From the NCBI GenBank assembly GCA_023265365.1, contig JAHFTY010000018.1, positions 1-32,783 on the forward strand: a stretch of DNA of 32,783 bases, in the 5' to 3' direction. The notes under the pieces are model-generated. The model worked only from the letters and a program-made list of their open reading frames with translations. It searched no databases and was not told where the DNA came from. Position numbers and translations under genes: made by a program. This document shows, piece after piece, positions 21,895 to 29,424 of this stretch (positions are counted from its first letter, which is position 1; the number at the start of each line of letters is the position of its first letter). Source of the DNA: Acidobacteriota bacterium (GTDB taxonomy: Bacteria > Acidobacteriota > Terriglobia > 20CM-2-55-15).

Positions 21895-23379
21895 ATGAAA
21901 CTGCCACTCGCGATCCTCACACTGGTTCTCGTCGTCTCCATTCCCGCACCCGCCCAGGAACTGATCTGGGCCGGCGACGCGGAAGGGGGCGCGCCATACG
22001 TCATGCCGGATCCGCGCGATCCGTCAAAAACGATTGGTTTCGAGGTCGACATTGCAAACGCGCTCGCTGCGAAGATGGGGCGGAAGGCGCGTTTCGTTCA
22101 GAACCAGTGGGACGGCCTCGTGCCGGGTCTCGATCGTGGCGATTACGATGTGGTGATCAATGGACTGGAGATCACACCGGAACGCGCGGAGAAGATCCAC
22201 TTCTCGATTCCGTATTACTACTCCACGCTGACCCTCACCGAGCGCCTGGACGAAACCCGGATTACCAGACCGGAGGACCTTCGAGGCAAAACCGCAGGAA
22301 CGTTGAAGGCGTCCTTTGCGGAGCGTTACCTGCAGAATCTGGGGCAAGTCACGATCAGCAGTTATGACGGCCAGGCCAATCCATACATGGACATGTCGCT
22401 TGGACGTCTCGACGCCGTGGTCATGGACACGCCGATCGCCCTCTATTACGCCTATGGCCCACAATTCCGAAACATCGAGCTGAGTTCCGTCCGCATGATG
22501 TTCGGCGTCGGCATCCGCAAATCCGACGATGCCCTTCTGGCTGCCGTCAATGCAGCGATCGAGGCGATCCGGAATGACGGCACTCTCAAACGCATCTACC
22601 GGGAGTGGGGCATTTATAACGCGGCGACAGCGCAGGCCTTCGGCGATCTCGAACCCATTTCAAACGCCGATTCACCGCGTCTCAAGGAATACATCGACGC
22701 GGTTTCGAAGCAGCGGACCTTCCGCGAAAGAGTCCAACAGTACGTCTCATTCATTCCGTTTCTTCTTCGCGGCGCTCTCATCACTCTGGAGATCTCTGCC
22801 GCCGCCATGGCGCTTGCCATTACCCTCGGACTCCTGCTGGCGGTTATCCGCGTGTTTGGACCGCGACTGGCCGTCCTCGCCGTCATTGTGTTCATCGAAC
22901 TGGTCCGGGGAACTCCCCTGCTGATCCAGCTCTTCATCATTTTCTACGGACTGCCCACGATCGGAATCAAGCTCTCTCCACTTCACGCGGCCGTGATCGG
23001 CCTCGGACTGAACTACGCCGCTTACGAGGCCGAGAATTATCGCGCAGGTATCCAGTCCATACCGAAAGGACAGATGGACGCCGCCCTTTCGCTGGGTCTG
23101 ACCAGGGTGCAGACGATCCGCAGGATCGTGCTGCCTCAGGCGGTGCGGCTCGTGATTCCGCCGGTAACCAATGATTTCATCGCGCTGCTGAAAGACTCGT
23201 CGCTCGTGTCCGTCATCACGATGGTGGAATTGACGAAGGTTTACGGCCAGCTTGCGTCGACGTACTACGACTACATCGGCATCGGTCTGCTGACCGCGGC
23301 GATCTACTTCGTGCTTGGGTTGCCCATCGCGCGGCTCTCCCGTACGCTCGAGGCGCGCCTTGCATACATGAAGGTGTGA
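21895..23379 (+). CDS. Polar amino-acid ABC transporter, substrate-binding/permease fusion
   Basis: This 494-residue protein joins a binding protein to its permease. The signal peptide (LPLAILTLVLVVSIPAPAQE) is followed by an SBP_bac_3 domain at about 22-245 (IGFEVDIANALAAKMGRKARFVQNQWDGLVPGLDRGDYDVVINGLEITPERAEKIHFS). A HisM/GlnP-type permease follows at about 280-490, with the hydrophobic start GALITLEISAAAMALAITLGLLLAVI, the ELVRGTPLLIQLFIIFYGLP motif and the EAA loop YRAGIQSIPKGQMDAALSLGLT that contacts the ATPase. The ORF track's 77-residue extension runs through the divergent ATPase gene and is rejected. No GlnQ-type ATPase is adjacent. The stop abuts the stop of the convergent diguanylate cyclase gene. 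Confidence 0.92.
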   Translation: MKLPLAILTLVLVVSIPAPAQELIWAGDAEGGAPYVMPDPRDPSKTIGFEVDIANALAAKMGRKARFVQNQWDGLVPGLDRGDYDVVINGLEITPERAEKIHFSIPYYYSTLTLTERLDETRITRPEDLRGKTAGTLKASFAERYLQNLGQVTISSYDGQANPYMDMSLGRLDAVVMDTPIALYYAYGPQFRNIELSSVRMMFGVGIRKSDDALLAAVNAAIEAIRNDGTLKRIYREWGIYNAATAQAFGDLEPISNADSPRLKEYIDAVSKQRTFRERVQQYVSFIPFLLRGALITLEISAAAMALAITLGLLLAVIRVFGPRLAVLAVIVFIELVRGTPLLIQLFIIFYGLPTIGIKLSPLHAAVIGLGLNYAAYEAENYRAGIQSIPKGQMDAALSLGLTRVQTIRRIVLPQAVRLVIPPVTNDFIALLKDSSLVSVITMVELTKVYGQLASTYYDYIGIGLLTAAIYFVLGLPIARLSRTLEARLAYMKV

Positions 23380-24921
23380 CTACTTCGTGATCAACTGGTA
23401 ATTGAAATAGGCGACGCGGTCGCGGCCGCCATTCTTGGCGATGTAGAGTGCCTGGTCGGCGACTCGAATAAGGTCTTCCTTGGCGAGGGCGTTCATCGGG
23501 TAGTTCGAGACTCCGATCGAGGCGGTGACCTTTCCAATCCCGGCGAACTGCACCATCGCGATTTTTTCGCGGATGCGGTCCGCCACATGGATGGCGCCGG
23601 CCAGAGGCGTTTCCGGCAGAATAACCGTGAACTCCTCCCCTCCATAGCGGGCCGCGAAATCGAATTCGCGGCAGCTCTGGCGTATCGTTTCGGCAATCGT
23701 CCGGATGACCATGTCGCCGCTGGGGTGGCCGAAGCGATCATTCACGATCTTCAGGTAGTCCAGATCGATCATCAGCAGCGACAGGGGATGATTGTGCCGC
23801 TGGGCTCGCCCGACTTCTGCGGAGAGGGTCGCTTGAAAGTACCGGTGGTTCGGCAATCCCGTCAGGAAATCGGTGCGGGCACGGTGTTCGACCTCCTCAA
23901 AAAGCTGCGCATTGCGAAGGGCGTTGGCAGCCGTGCTGGCCATCACTTCGAAGAAGCGGATCGTGCCCTCGGATGGAGGTCTTCCCGTGTTTTTCCCCGC
24001 GACATGGATCAGGCTGATGACGGCGTCCTGAGACACCATGGGCACGGCAACCACGCTATGCCCGTCGAGGTCCCTGAACACCATCTTCCGCCCGTCAAAG
24101 GCTTCCTTCAGCTCCGGTACACTGTCCAGAGCGATCTCTCCTTCTTTCTTTCCGGCTCCCGACGAGTTCACCATGACCTGGGCCGACCCGGTCTTCGGAT
24201 CCGTGACGATAATCGAACAGTCCGTCGCATTCAGAACCTCGCAAAGACGGCTGACAATAACGCCCAGAATATCCCGCGTCTTCAGCGACGACGACAGACC
24301 ACGCGTGATCTCAACCATGATCTCCGCGTTCCTCTTCTCCACCAGAACCGCGCGCGACAGCTTCGCATCGCGCGCAAGCTGCGTGGAGAGGAACACATAG
24401 AAGATCGATACGACGAAGAACAGCGACAGCGTCAGAAACTGTTCGATGCTCACGCTCAGAGCAAACCGGGCGATCCGGAATGCATTGAACACGCCGAACA
24501 ATACGCTCACCACAAGCAGCGAAAACAGGACAAGCCTCAAGTCCCGCCAAACGAGGGCAAGGACAAAAATGAGAACGAATCCGACGTACAGGTAGGTCTC
24601 CGGGCTTCGGAGCAGATAAAACGTCGCGCCGACAAACAACGCGTCGCAGGCGGCGATCGCCCGCTGACCGGCGGAGCCCTCAAACCAGCCTTCCGGCACC
24701 AAAGCCAACACGATGTTCGTCCCGGCGAACAGGAGGACGAATGTAAAAAGGATGGGAAAGTTCTCGCTCGAAAGGTGGCTAAAAAGTGTAAGGTACGAGG
24801 CGAGAATAATGACGAGCCAGCGCAACGACAAAAACGAGCGCCGGTGTTCCGATTCCGGAGAATATTTTCGGGTGGCGGCAAGCTGCGCGACGCCGTATCG
24901 TTCGATGTTCTCAGCCTCCAT
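23380..24921 (-). CDS. Membrane-bound GAF-GGDEF diguanylate cyclase
   Basis: Predicted to make cyclic di-GMP at the membrane. Numbered from ATG 24921: about six hydrophobic helices fill residues 34-183 (WLVIILASYLTLFSHL, ILFTFVLLFAGTNIVLALV, FLTLSLFFVVSIFYVFLS), a coiled linker leads to a GAF domain at about 215-338, then the GGDEF domain with the active motif GGEEF at 427-431. An intact product-inhibition I-site, REFD, lies exactly five residues earlier. The ORF track starts at GTG 24942; TAGAAT lies only 3 nt before that GTG, so a transcript would start beyond it and the ATG seven codons later is preferred, though not proven. It converges on the ABC fusion gene with no spacing and is divergent from the FAH gene. 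Confidence 0.9.
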   Translation of the reverse strand: MEAENIERYGVAQLAATRKYSPESEHRRSFLSLRWLVIILASYLTLFSHLSSENFPILFTFVLLFAGTNIVLALVPEGWFEGSAGQRAIAACDALFVGATFYLLRSPETYLYVGFVLIFVLALVWRDLRLVLFSLLVVSVLFGVFNAFRIARFALSVSIEQFLTLSLFFVVSIFYVFLSTQLARDAKLSRAVLVEKRNAEIMVEITRGLSSSLKTRDILGVIVSRLCEVLNATDCSIIVTDPKTGSAQVMVNSSGAGKKEGEIALDSVPELKEAFDGRKMVFRDLDGHSVVAVPMVSQDAVISLIHVAGKNTGRPPSEGTIRFFEVMASTAANALRNAQLFEEVEHRARTDFLTGLPNHRYFQATLSAEVGRAQRHNHPLSLLMIDLDYLKIVNDRFGHPSGDMVIRTIAETIRQSCREFDFAARYGGEEFTVILPETPLAGAIHVADRIREKIAMVQFAGIGKVTASIGVSNYPMNALAKEDLIRVADQALYIAKNGGRDRVAYFNYQLITK

Positions 24922-24952
24922 AATATGATTCTGGGGGTTCACGCGATTCTAC

Positions 24953-24958
24953 AGGAGG
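24953..24958 (+). promoter_or_regulatory. Ribosome binding site supporting a TTG start
   Basis: AGGAGG lies 6 nt before TTG 24965 and 15 nt before the next in-frame ATG (24974). The spacing favours TTG as the start codon of the FAH-family gene. Confidence 0.6.
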
Positions 24959-24964
24959 CCCTGA

Positions 24965-25873
24965 TTGAAATTCATGAATTTTTCCCGGAATACGATACCG
25001 GGAGTTATTCGCATCGGCTGCGTTTTCGGCGAAGGTTGCTTCGACATCACCAAAGCCATCGGGGATGAGCTGCTGGAATTTCCCCGCCTGATTTTTACAA
25101 TCGAAGAAGTGCTCCAGGTGAAAGACGGCCTGGAGATCCTCGAAAGCCAACTCCGCGAACTGGAGCGTATCCCCAGCGGAATTCAAAGTTACCTGTTTCA
25201 ACCGGAGGACGTCCGGATTCAGCCGCCCATCCTCCGCCCATTGAAACTCATCGGCATCGGCCTCAATTACAAAGACCATGCGGCCGAGGTAAAACTACCG
25301 GAGCCGAAACAGCCTTTAATTTTCGGCATGTACTCGAATGCCATTGCCGCTCATGAACAACCCATCGTCATTCCACCGATGACACGGCAAGTCGATTACG
25401 AAGCCGAACTTGGAGTGGTCATCGGAAGAAAGGCCCGTCACGTCGCGGTGGAGGATGCCCTCCATTACGTCGCAGGTTATTCCTGCATCAACGACGTTTC
25501 CGCCCGCGACCTTCAATTCTCGGACGGGCAGTGGCTTCGCGCAAAATCATTCGACACCTTCGCGCCGATCGGCCCCTACCTGGTCACACGAAACGAACTC
25601 GGCAGCGCCGACGGCCTGTCGATCCAGATGCGGCTCAACGGCACGGCCATGCAAAAGTCGAATACCGGCAACATGATTTTCAAGGTTCCGGAACTGGTGT
25701 CCTACCTCTCCCAGATCATGACGCTGGAGGCCGGCGACATCATCGCCACCGGAACGCCCGGTGGCGTCGGTTTTGTGCGAAACCCCCAGGTCTTCATGCA
25801 GCCGGGCGACATCGCCGAAATCGAAATCGAAGGGATCGGCGTTCTCAGGAACCCTGTGGTTGCTGCTGATTGA
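24965..25873 (+). CDS. Fumarylacetoacetate hydrolase (FAH) family protein
   Basis: This 302-residue cytoplasmic, divalent-metal-dependent enzyme acts on 2-keto or acylpyruvate-like acids. The core begins near residue 93 (KLIGIGLNYKDHAAE, a catalytic histidine region). Metal ligands are the two glutamates in DYEAELGVVIG (E146, E148) and the aspartate in NDVSARDLQF (D177), followed by KSFDTFAPIGP and the closing GDIIATGTPGGVGF. The N-terminal 90 residues are the usual variable domain. The family includes acylpyruvases, 2-keto-3-deoxy-L-fuconate-type hydrolases and oxaloacetate decarboxylases, so substrate is open. A strong Shine-Dalgarno supports the TTG start. Its 3' end overlaps the convergent kinase-like gene by 29 bp. 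Confidence 0.91.
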   Translation: MKFMNFSRNTIPGVIRIGCVFGEGCFDITKAIGDELLEFPRLIFTIEEVLQVKDGLEILESQLRELERIPSGIQSYLFQPEDVRIQPPILRPLKLIGIGLNYKDHAAEVKLPEPKQPLIFGMYSNAIAAHEQPIVIPPMTRQVDYEAELGVVIGRKARHVAVEDALHYVAGYSCINDVSARDLQFSDGQWLRAKSFDTFAPIGPYLVTRNELGSADGLSIQMRLNGTAMQKSNTGNMIFKVPELVSYLSQIMTLEAGDIIATGTPGGVGFVRNPQVFMQPGDIAEIEIEGIGVLRNPVVAAD

Positions 25874-27050
25874 GAAGCGCTTCGATCGTCGACATCAGAT
25901 CGTTGATGTGAAAGGGTCTGCGGACAAACTCCACGCCGGCCTGCGCGAAAAAGCGCCGGGTCTGCGCATTCACCGCCTCCTCCGTCACGAAAACGAATCG
26001 CTGAAACGCCCCGGGCTTCAGCAAGCCCGCCATGTTCCGGTCGCAAACGATGACATCGTAACGACGCGACTTCACGAACTCCGCCGCATCGCGATGCGAC
26101 TCCGCCAAATCGACCGAAGCGCCATGACGGGTAAGGACGTCGAACACCAACTCCGTCATGTGGACATTCTCATCCACCACCAGAATCGATCGGCCCGCGA
26201 ACCTCTCCGTCTCGCCGGCATCCCCGATCGCCCGGCGCTCGGAGGGCACCGTCACGTACGGAAGGTCCATCGTGTACGTCGATCCCGAATCGTAGCTGCT
26301 CCAGCAAAACAGTTCGCCGCCGTATTCCTTGACGATCTCCGCGCAAAGTCCCATGCCGATCGGCCGGACTTTGCTTTCATCGCGGAGCAGCGGCTCAATG
26401 CTCGACGAGTAAATATCGCGCGTGGAAATCCCGCAGCCGTTATCGCAAACGCTTAACCGGACGTAGTCGCTCTCGACCCAGGTCTTGATGTGGATCGCAC
26501 CGCAACGCCGGCCGGCGAAAACGATGGCCTGCTCTGCATTGGTGATCAGACCCAGCAGAACCTTGGAAAGATCTTCCGGATCGCCTTTCACCCTGGGCAG
26601 CTTCGGGTCCAGATCCATACTCACCGCAATCTTCGCGGCCCTGGCAAACACGTCCCGGACGCGCGCCACCGAACGCACAAGCTCGTTCAGGTCGCACGGA
26701 ATTCGCTCGGTTTCCGGTTTGCATGCGCGTTGGGTCCGCAGTTCGAGCTGGGTGAGCTGGCGGCGAAGAGAAACTTCCCGCGAAACGTCCATTCCGCAAA
26801 CAATCCGGAACCCCTGATCGTTGAGCGGAAGAACTTCCAGATCGAACGTGCCGCGGCCCGGCACGATGACCTCGTGCAAGCGGGATCCCTTAAGGGTGGT
26901 CGATTCGGGAAACACGTCGTTGAAGTAGGAGTTCGCCACCACAATCCGGTCATTCTCATCGACGATGGCGACCGGGATCGGGAGTAACGCGAACAGTGAA
27001 GAAATGAGTTGAGCGGAGTCAACCGAGAGACTTGCGCCTTCCTTGGGCAT
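25845..27050 (-). CDS. PAS-HATPase-receiver protein lacking a histidine phosphoacceptor domain
   Basis: Numbered from the ORF-track start: a PAS-like domain at about 33-105 (LPIPVAIVDENDRIVVANSYFNDVFP) ends in the usual GMDVSREVSLRRQL. Instead of a dimerisation/phosphoacceptor helix pair with an H box, the chain goes almost at once to DLNELVRSVARVRDVF and the ATP-binding domain (N box LLGLITNAEQAI with N187, G1 DNGCGIS, G2 GMGLCAEIVKEYGGEL). A short C-terminal receiver domain follows at 304-410: the acidic pair DE, D353 (IVCDRNMAG) and T372 are kept, but the conserved lysine is R394 (VRRPF). Cytoplasmic, no membrane helices. The start at 27050 is chosen because AGGAAGGG lies 9 nt before it. 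It shares strand with DUF2400, 96 bp downstream of it. Confidence 0.82.
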   Translation of the reverse strand: MPKEGASLSVDSAQLISSLFALLPIPVAIVDENDRIVVANSYFNDVFPESTTLKGSRLHEVIVPGRGTFDLEVLPLNDQGFRIVCGMDVSREVSLRRQLTQLELRTQRACKPETERIPCDLNELVRSVARVRDVFARAAKIAVSMDLDPKLPRVKGDPEDLSKVLLGLITNAEQAIVFAGRRCGAIHIKTWVESDYVRLSVCDNGCGISTRDIYSSSIEPLLRDESKVRPIGMGLCAEIVKEYGGELFCWSSYDSGSTYTMDLPYVTVPSERRAIGDAGETERFAGRSILVVDENVHMTELVFDVLTRHGASVDLAESHRDAAEFVKSRRYDVIVCDRNMAGLLKPGAFQRFVFVTEEAVNAQTRRFFAQAGVEFVRRPFHINDLMSTIEALLNQQQPQGS

Positions 27051-27146
27051 CGAGTTGGTCCCTTCCTGGGAATTTTGACTTCGAAACACCGCGGCCATGA
27101 TTACCGCGGGTCATTCCATTTTCAAACAAATTCGATGTATTTTTTC

Positions 27147-27989
27147 TTACAACCTGCAAACCGCCTGGATCGGACAGCGTCTGCACTTCACCGGGTCCCG
27201 CTTCCTTGGGCAATCGCCCGCGATCCCCATGTGACACAGCGCGAAATCGTACCTCAATGGATCTTCAAAGTGAATCTTTTTCAAATTATTGGTGATTTGG
27301 ACGGCCATTGGCCAGCCGGGGCTTTTCAGGTCCGTCAGGCCGATATAGCTCGATATCCGCGCAATATGCGTGTCCAGCGGGATGACCAGGTCTTTCGGCG
27401 CCACTCTCTTCCACACGCCGCAATCGATGCCGTCCTCGGGCCGCACCATCCATCTCAGAAACAGATTCATCCGCTTGCACGCGCTTCCCTGCGAAGGCGC
27501 CGGGAAGAAGAACCGGACCGCAATCCTCTTCTGAAGTTCTCCCCGCGGATAGAACTGCTCGTGACCAAAACCCAACATGCGTGCACCAAACCCATCCAGT
27601 CGCTCCGCGGCATCAGGGGGTCCGGCAAGAAACGCGTTCTCCAGAGAGCCATGGTCTTCCAGCGTCCGGCGCAGTATCCAGAAAAGGACAGCCAGATCCC
27701 GGCTTGTGTTGAACCGGTGATAAAAACCTCGAAGGAGCTTCAGGTCGCGCTTCGGATCGAATGCCATCACGGCCTCTGCGGGCCGCGGCCCGAGATATTC
27801 CAGGGCCCGATCGACAGTTCGCAAAACGATCTTGACGTTTCCGTATGCGAATGCGGAAGCGATCAGGCCCGCCACTTCACGATCGCGTGGATCTTCGTAG
27901 CGGCGAACGAACTGAACGGGATCGTTGGCGAGGTGGCGTTCTCTTGGGAAGTTATCGAGGAATTGGTCGAGGTGATGCTTGAGAAACAT
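27147..27989 (-). CDS. TIGR02757/DUF2400 family protein
   Basis: This 280-residue protein has the family's N-terminus (DPVQFVRRYEDPRDREVAGLIASAFAYGNV) and core (NLFLRWMVRPEDGIDCGVW, then KDLVIPLDTHIARISSYIGL). The C-terminus has four cysteines, C-x8-C-x2-C-x5-C (CPRKRDPVKCRRCPIQAVC), resembling the [4Fe-4S] loop of endonuclease III-like DNA glycosylases. With the DTHI helix this suggests a distant HhH-GPD relative, perhaps nucleic-acid acting, but no activity is established. The ORF-track GTG start lies inside the REP-like hairpin; MFLKHHLDQF at 27989 is the natural start, so the hairpin forms the gene's immediate 5' leader. Confidence 0.88.
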   Translation of the reverse strand: MFLKHHLDQFLDNFPRERHLANDPVQFVRRYEDPRDREVAGLIASAFAYGNVKIVLRTVDRALEYLGPRPAEAVMAFDPKRDLKLLRGFYHRFNTSRDLAVLFWILRRTLEDHGSLENAFLAGPPDAAERLDGFGARMLGFGHEQFYPRGELQKRIAVRFFFPAPSQGSACKRMNLFLRWMVRPEDGIDCGVWKRVAPKDLVIPLDTHIARISSYIGLTDLKSPGWPMAVQITNNLKKIHFEDPLRYDFALCHMGIAGDCPRKRDPVKCRRCPIQAVCRL

Positions 27990-28034
27990 GGTGTCAGGCA
28001 CCTGTTTTACCAGTTATACGGTGCCCGACACCAG
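27989..28034. repeat. REP-like hairpin GGTGTCAGGCACC / GGTGCCCGACACC
   Basis: TGGTGTCAGGCACC (27989-28002) pairs with GGTGCCCGACACCA (28020-28033) at 13 of 14 positions around a 17-base loop. It lies between the FecR stop and the DUF2400 start and abuts the start codon. It shares GTCAG-CACC with the hairpin at 18629. Confidence 0.65.
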
Positions 28035-28044
28035 AATTCCGAAA

Positions 28045-28818
28045 TCACATGGGAGGATACTTCATCGTACCGGTCTTGGCGCGTTGCGTGTCCGTGGTGG
28101 TGGTCCCTGAGGGCGCCTGCAACGGATCGGACGTGCGGTTGCGCCGATCGTTGTCGCGGATCAGCCGTTCGATGGCTTTCGCGTCTTTCGCGCTGAGAAC
28201 CGGATCGTCCTTGCGGATGACGTCGATGACGCGATTCCGGTTCAGCGGTTCATTGGCGGCCACTGGAATCACTGGAATCTGGTCCGGCCGAACCAAGGTA
28301 CGGTAACCGGGATTCAGGATCACTTCACGATCATGAATGGCGGCATTTTCAACGGCAACCTGGCCTTCGAAACACTCCACTTCAACAGTCTTTGCGGCGT
28401 CCACCGTGACTTCAAATATCGTGCCGCGAACGGCGATCAGCGCCGTCGGGGTCTGCACACTGTACGGGTTCGGTTTCCCACCGAGCCGTTGAATATAGAA
28501 GCGGACCTTGCCCAACATCATATTGACAAGGCTGCGCACGCCAGGCGTCCAGAATTCCTGAATTGTGACGGTCGAGTTCTCCGAAATGACCATATACGAC
28601 GAGTCCGGCAGCGTCAGGATAAGCTGGCTGCCCGGACCGGTTCGGATCTGATCGCCGACACGAACGGTTTGCGTGGAGAGCGGGATCGGTGCGAATGTCG
28701 AGGCCGTAACCGGCTTCCATTCGACTGAACCCATTGCCGACGATACCGTCAGTATTCCCTGCGCCATACACAGTGTGGGAACAAGAAGCAGTATCAAAAC
28801 CAGTGCTGATTTCCTCAT
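28045..28818 (-). CDS. Secreted FecR-domain protein
   Basis: This is a periplasmic or surface protein of 257 residues. The signal peptide (SALVLILLLVPTLCMAQG) leads directly to a FecR fold at about 24-165: VSSAMGSVEWKP, VRVGDQIRTGPGSQLILTLPDSSYMVISENSTVTIQEF, a strand pair, then PTALIAVRGTIFEVTVD and VEVECFEGQVAVEN. Unlike classical FecR it has no cytoplasmic or membrane anti-sigma part, so it is probably a soluble or surface-bound carrier of the domain. The tail (RVIDVIRKDDPVLSAKDAKAIERLIRDNDRRNRTSDPL) is charged and likely disordered. It overlaps the upstream 192-residue gene by 4 bp (ATGA), and AAGGGG lies just before its ATG. It is the last gene of the CHASE2-kinase cassette. Confidence 0.88.
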   Translation of the reverse strand: MRKSALVLILLLVPTLCMAQGILTVSSAMGSVEWKPVTASTFAPIPLSTQTVRVGDQIRTGPGSQLILTLPDSSYMVISENSTVTIQEFWTPGVRSLVNMMLGKVRFYIQRLGGKPNPYSVQTPTALIAVRGTIFEVTVDAAKTVEVECFEGQVAVENAAIHDREVILNPGYRTLVRPDQIPVIPVAANEPLNRNRVIDVIRKDDPVLSAKDAKAIERLIRDNDRRNRTSDPLQAPSGTTTTDTQRAKTGTMKYPPM

Positions 28819-29393
28819 TGATCCCCTTTTGCCTTTCCGCTCGCAACCGTGTGAACTTTGGTCGGCCGCGGCGAATCGATTCGGCGAAAGTCCAAAGCTT
28901 CCTGGAACAAGCCGAAGCCGCTGCCGAGGTCGGGCATCGCCTGTACTCGCCGGGAGGTGCGCAATCGATCGAGAATCCTCGAATTACGTTCCTTCTCAGC
29001 CTTCTTCAGGAAACCTTCCAACGAATGAGCCATCTTGACCGGGCTCATTCCCGCTTTCTCGGCGTAGGCCCAAAAATCCCGCCGAGCATCCTCTATTTCT
29101 TCAAACCGCCGGCCCGTCGTCGCCCGGATATAAGCAAAGGCTGCGATTTCGCCCCACTTCACCGAGTGATCGGCGGCCCATTTAATGTCTTCGCTGCGCG
29201 TTCCGTATTCCTTTTGAATCAATTCCGTCAGAAGCATCGGCCCTTGAACATCGACGTCCGCTTCATGGTTCAATCGGGAAATCACGTGGCCCAGTTGTGC
29301 GTCGAATTCCTTCCGGGGATCGGCTGCCGACAGGGCGGCCGTGACGGAAAGAAACCCAACGAGAAGACCGAGAGAGATGCGTCGAATCCACAT
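28815..29393 (-). CDS. Secreted protein of unknown function (192 residues)
   Basis: I do not recognise a family. The start MWIRRISLGLLVGFLSVTAALSAADPRKEF gives a clean signal peptide; the track's TTG start four codons earlier is less likely. The mature part is largely helical: KEFDAQLGHVISRLNHEADVDVQGPMLLTELIQKEYGTRSEDIKWA, then WGEIAAFAYIRATTGRRFEEIEDARRDFWAYAEKAGMSPVKMAHSLEGFLKKAEKERNSRIL, and a disordered C-terminus. It lacks cysteines, so no haem or metal cysteine motif is present. It is 31 bp downstream of the response regulator and overlaps the FecR gene by 4 bp, so it is probably exported together with FecR as part of the sensing cassette. Confidence 0.75.
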   Translation of the reverse strand: MWIRRISLGLLVGFLSVTAALSAADPRKEFDAQLGHVISRLNHEADVDVQGPMLLTELIQKEYGTRSEDIKWAADHSVKWGEIAAFAYIRATTGRRFEEIEDARRDFWAYAEKAGMSPVKMAHSLEGFLKKAEKERNSRILDRLRTSRRVQAMPDLGSGFGLFQEALDFRRIDSPRPTKVHTVASGKAKGDQ

Positions 29394-29424
29394 AACAACC
29401 TGCAAACGAGAAGCATCTTACAAT

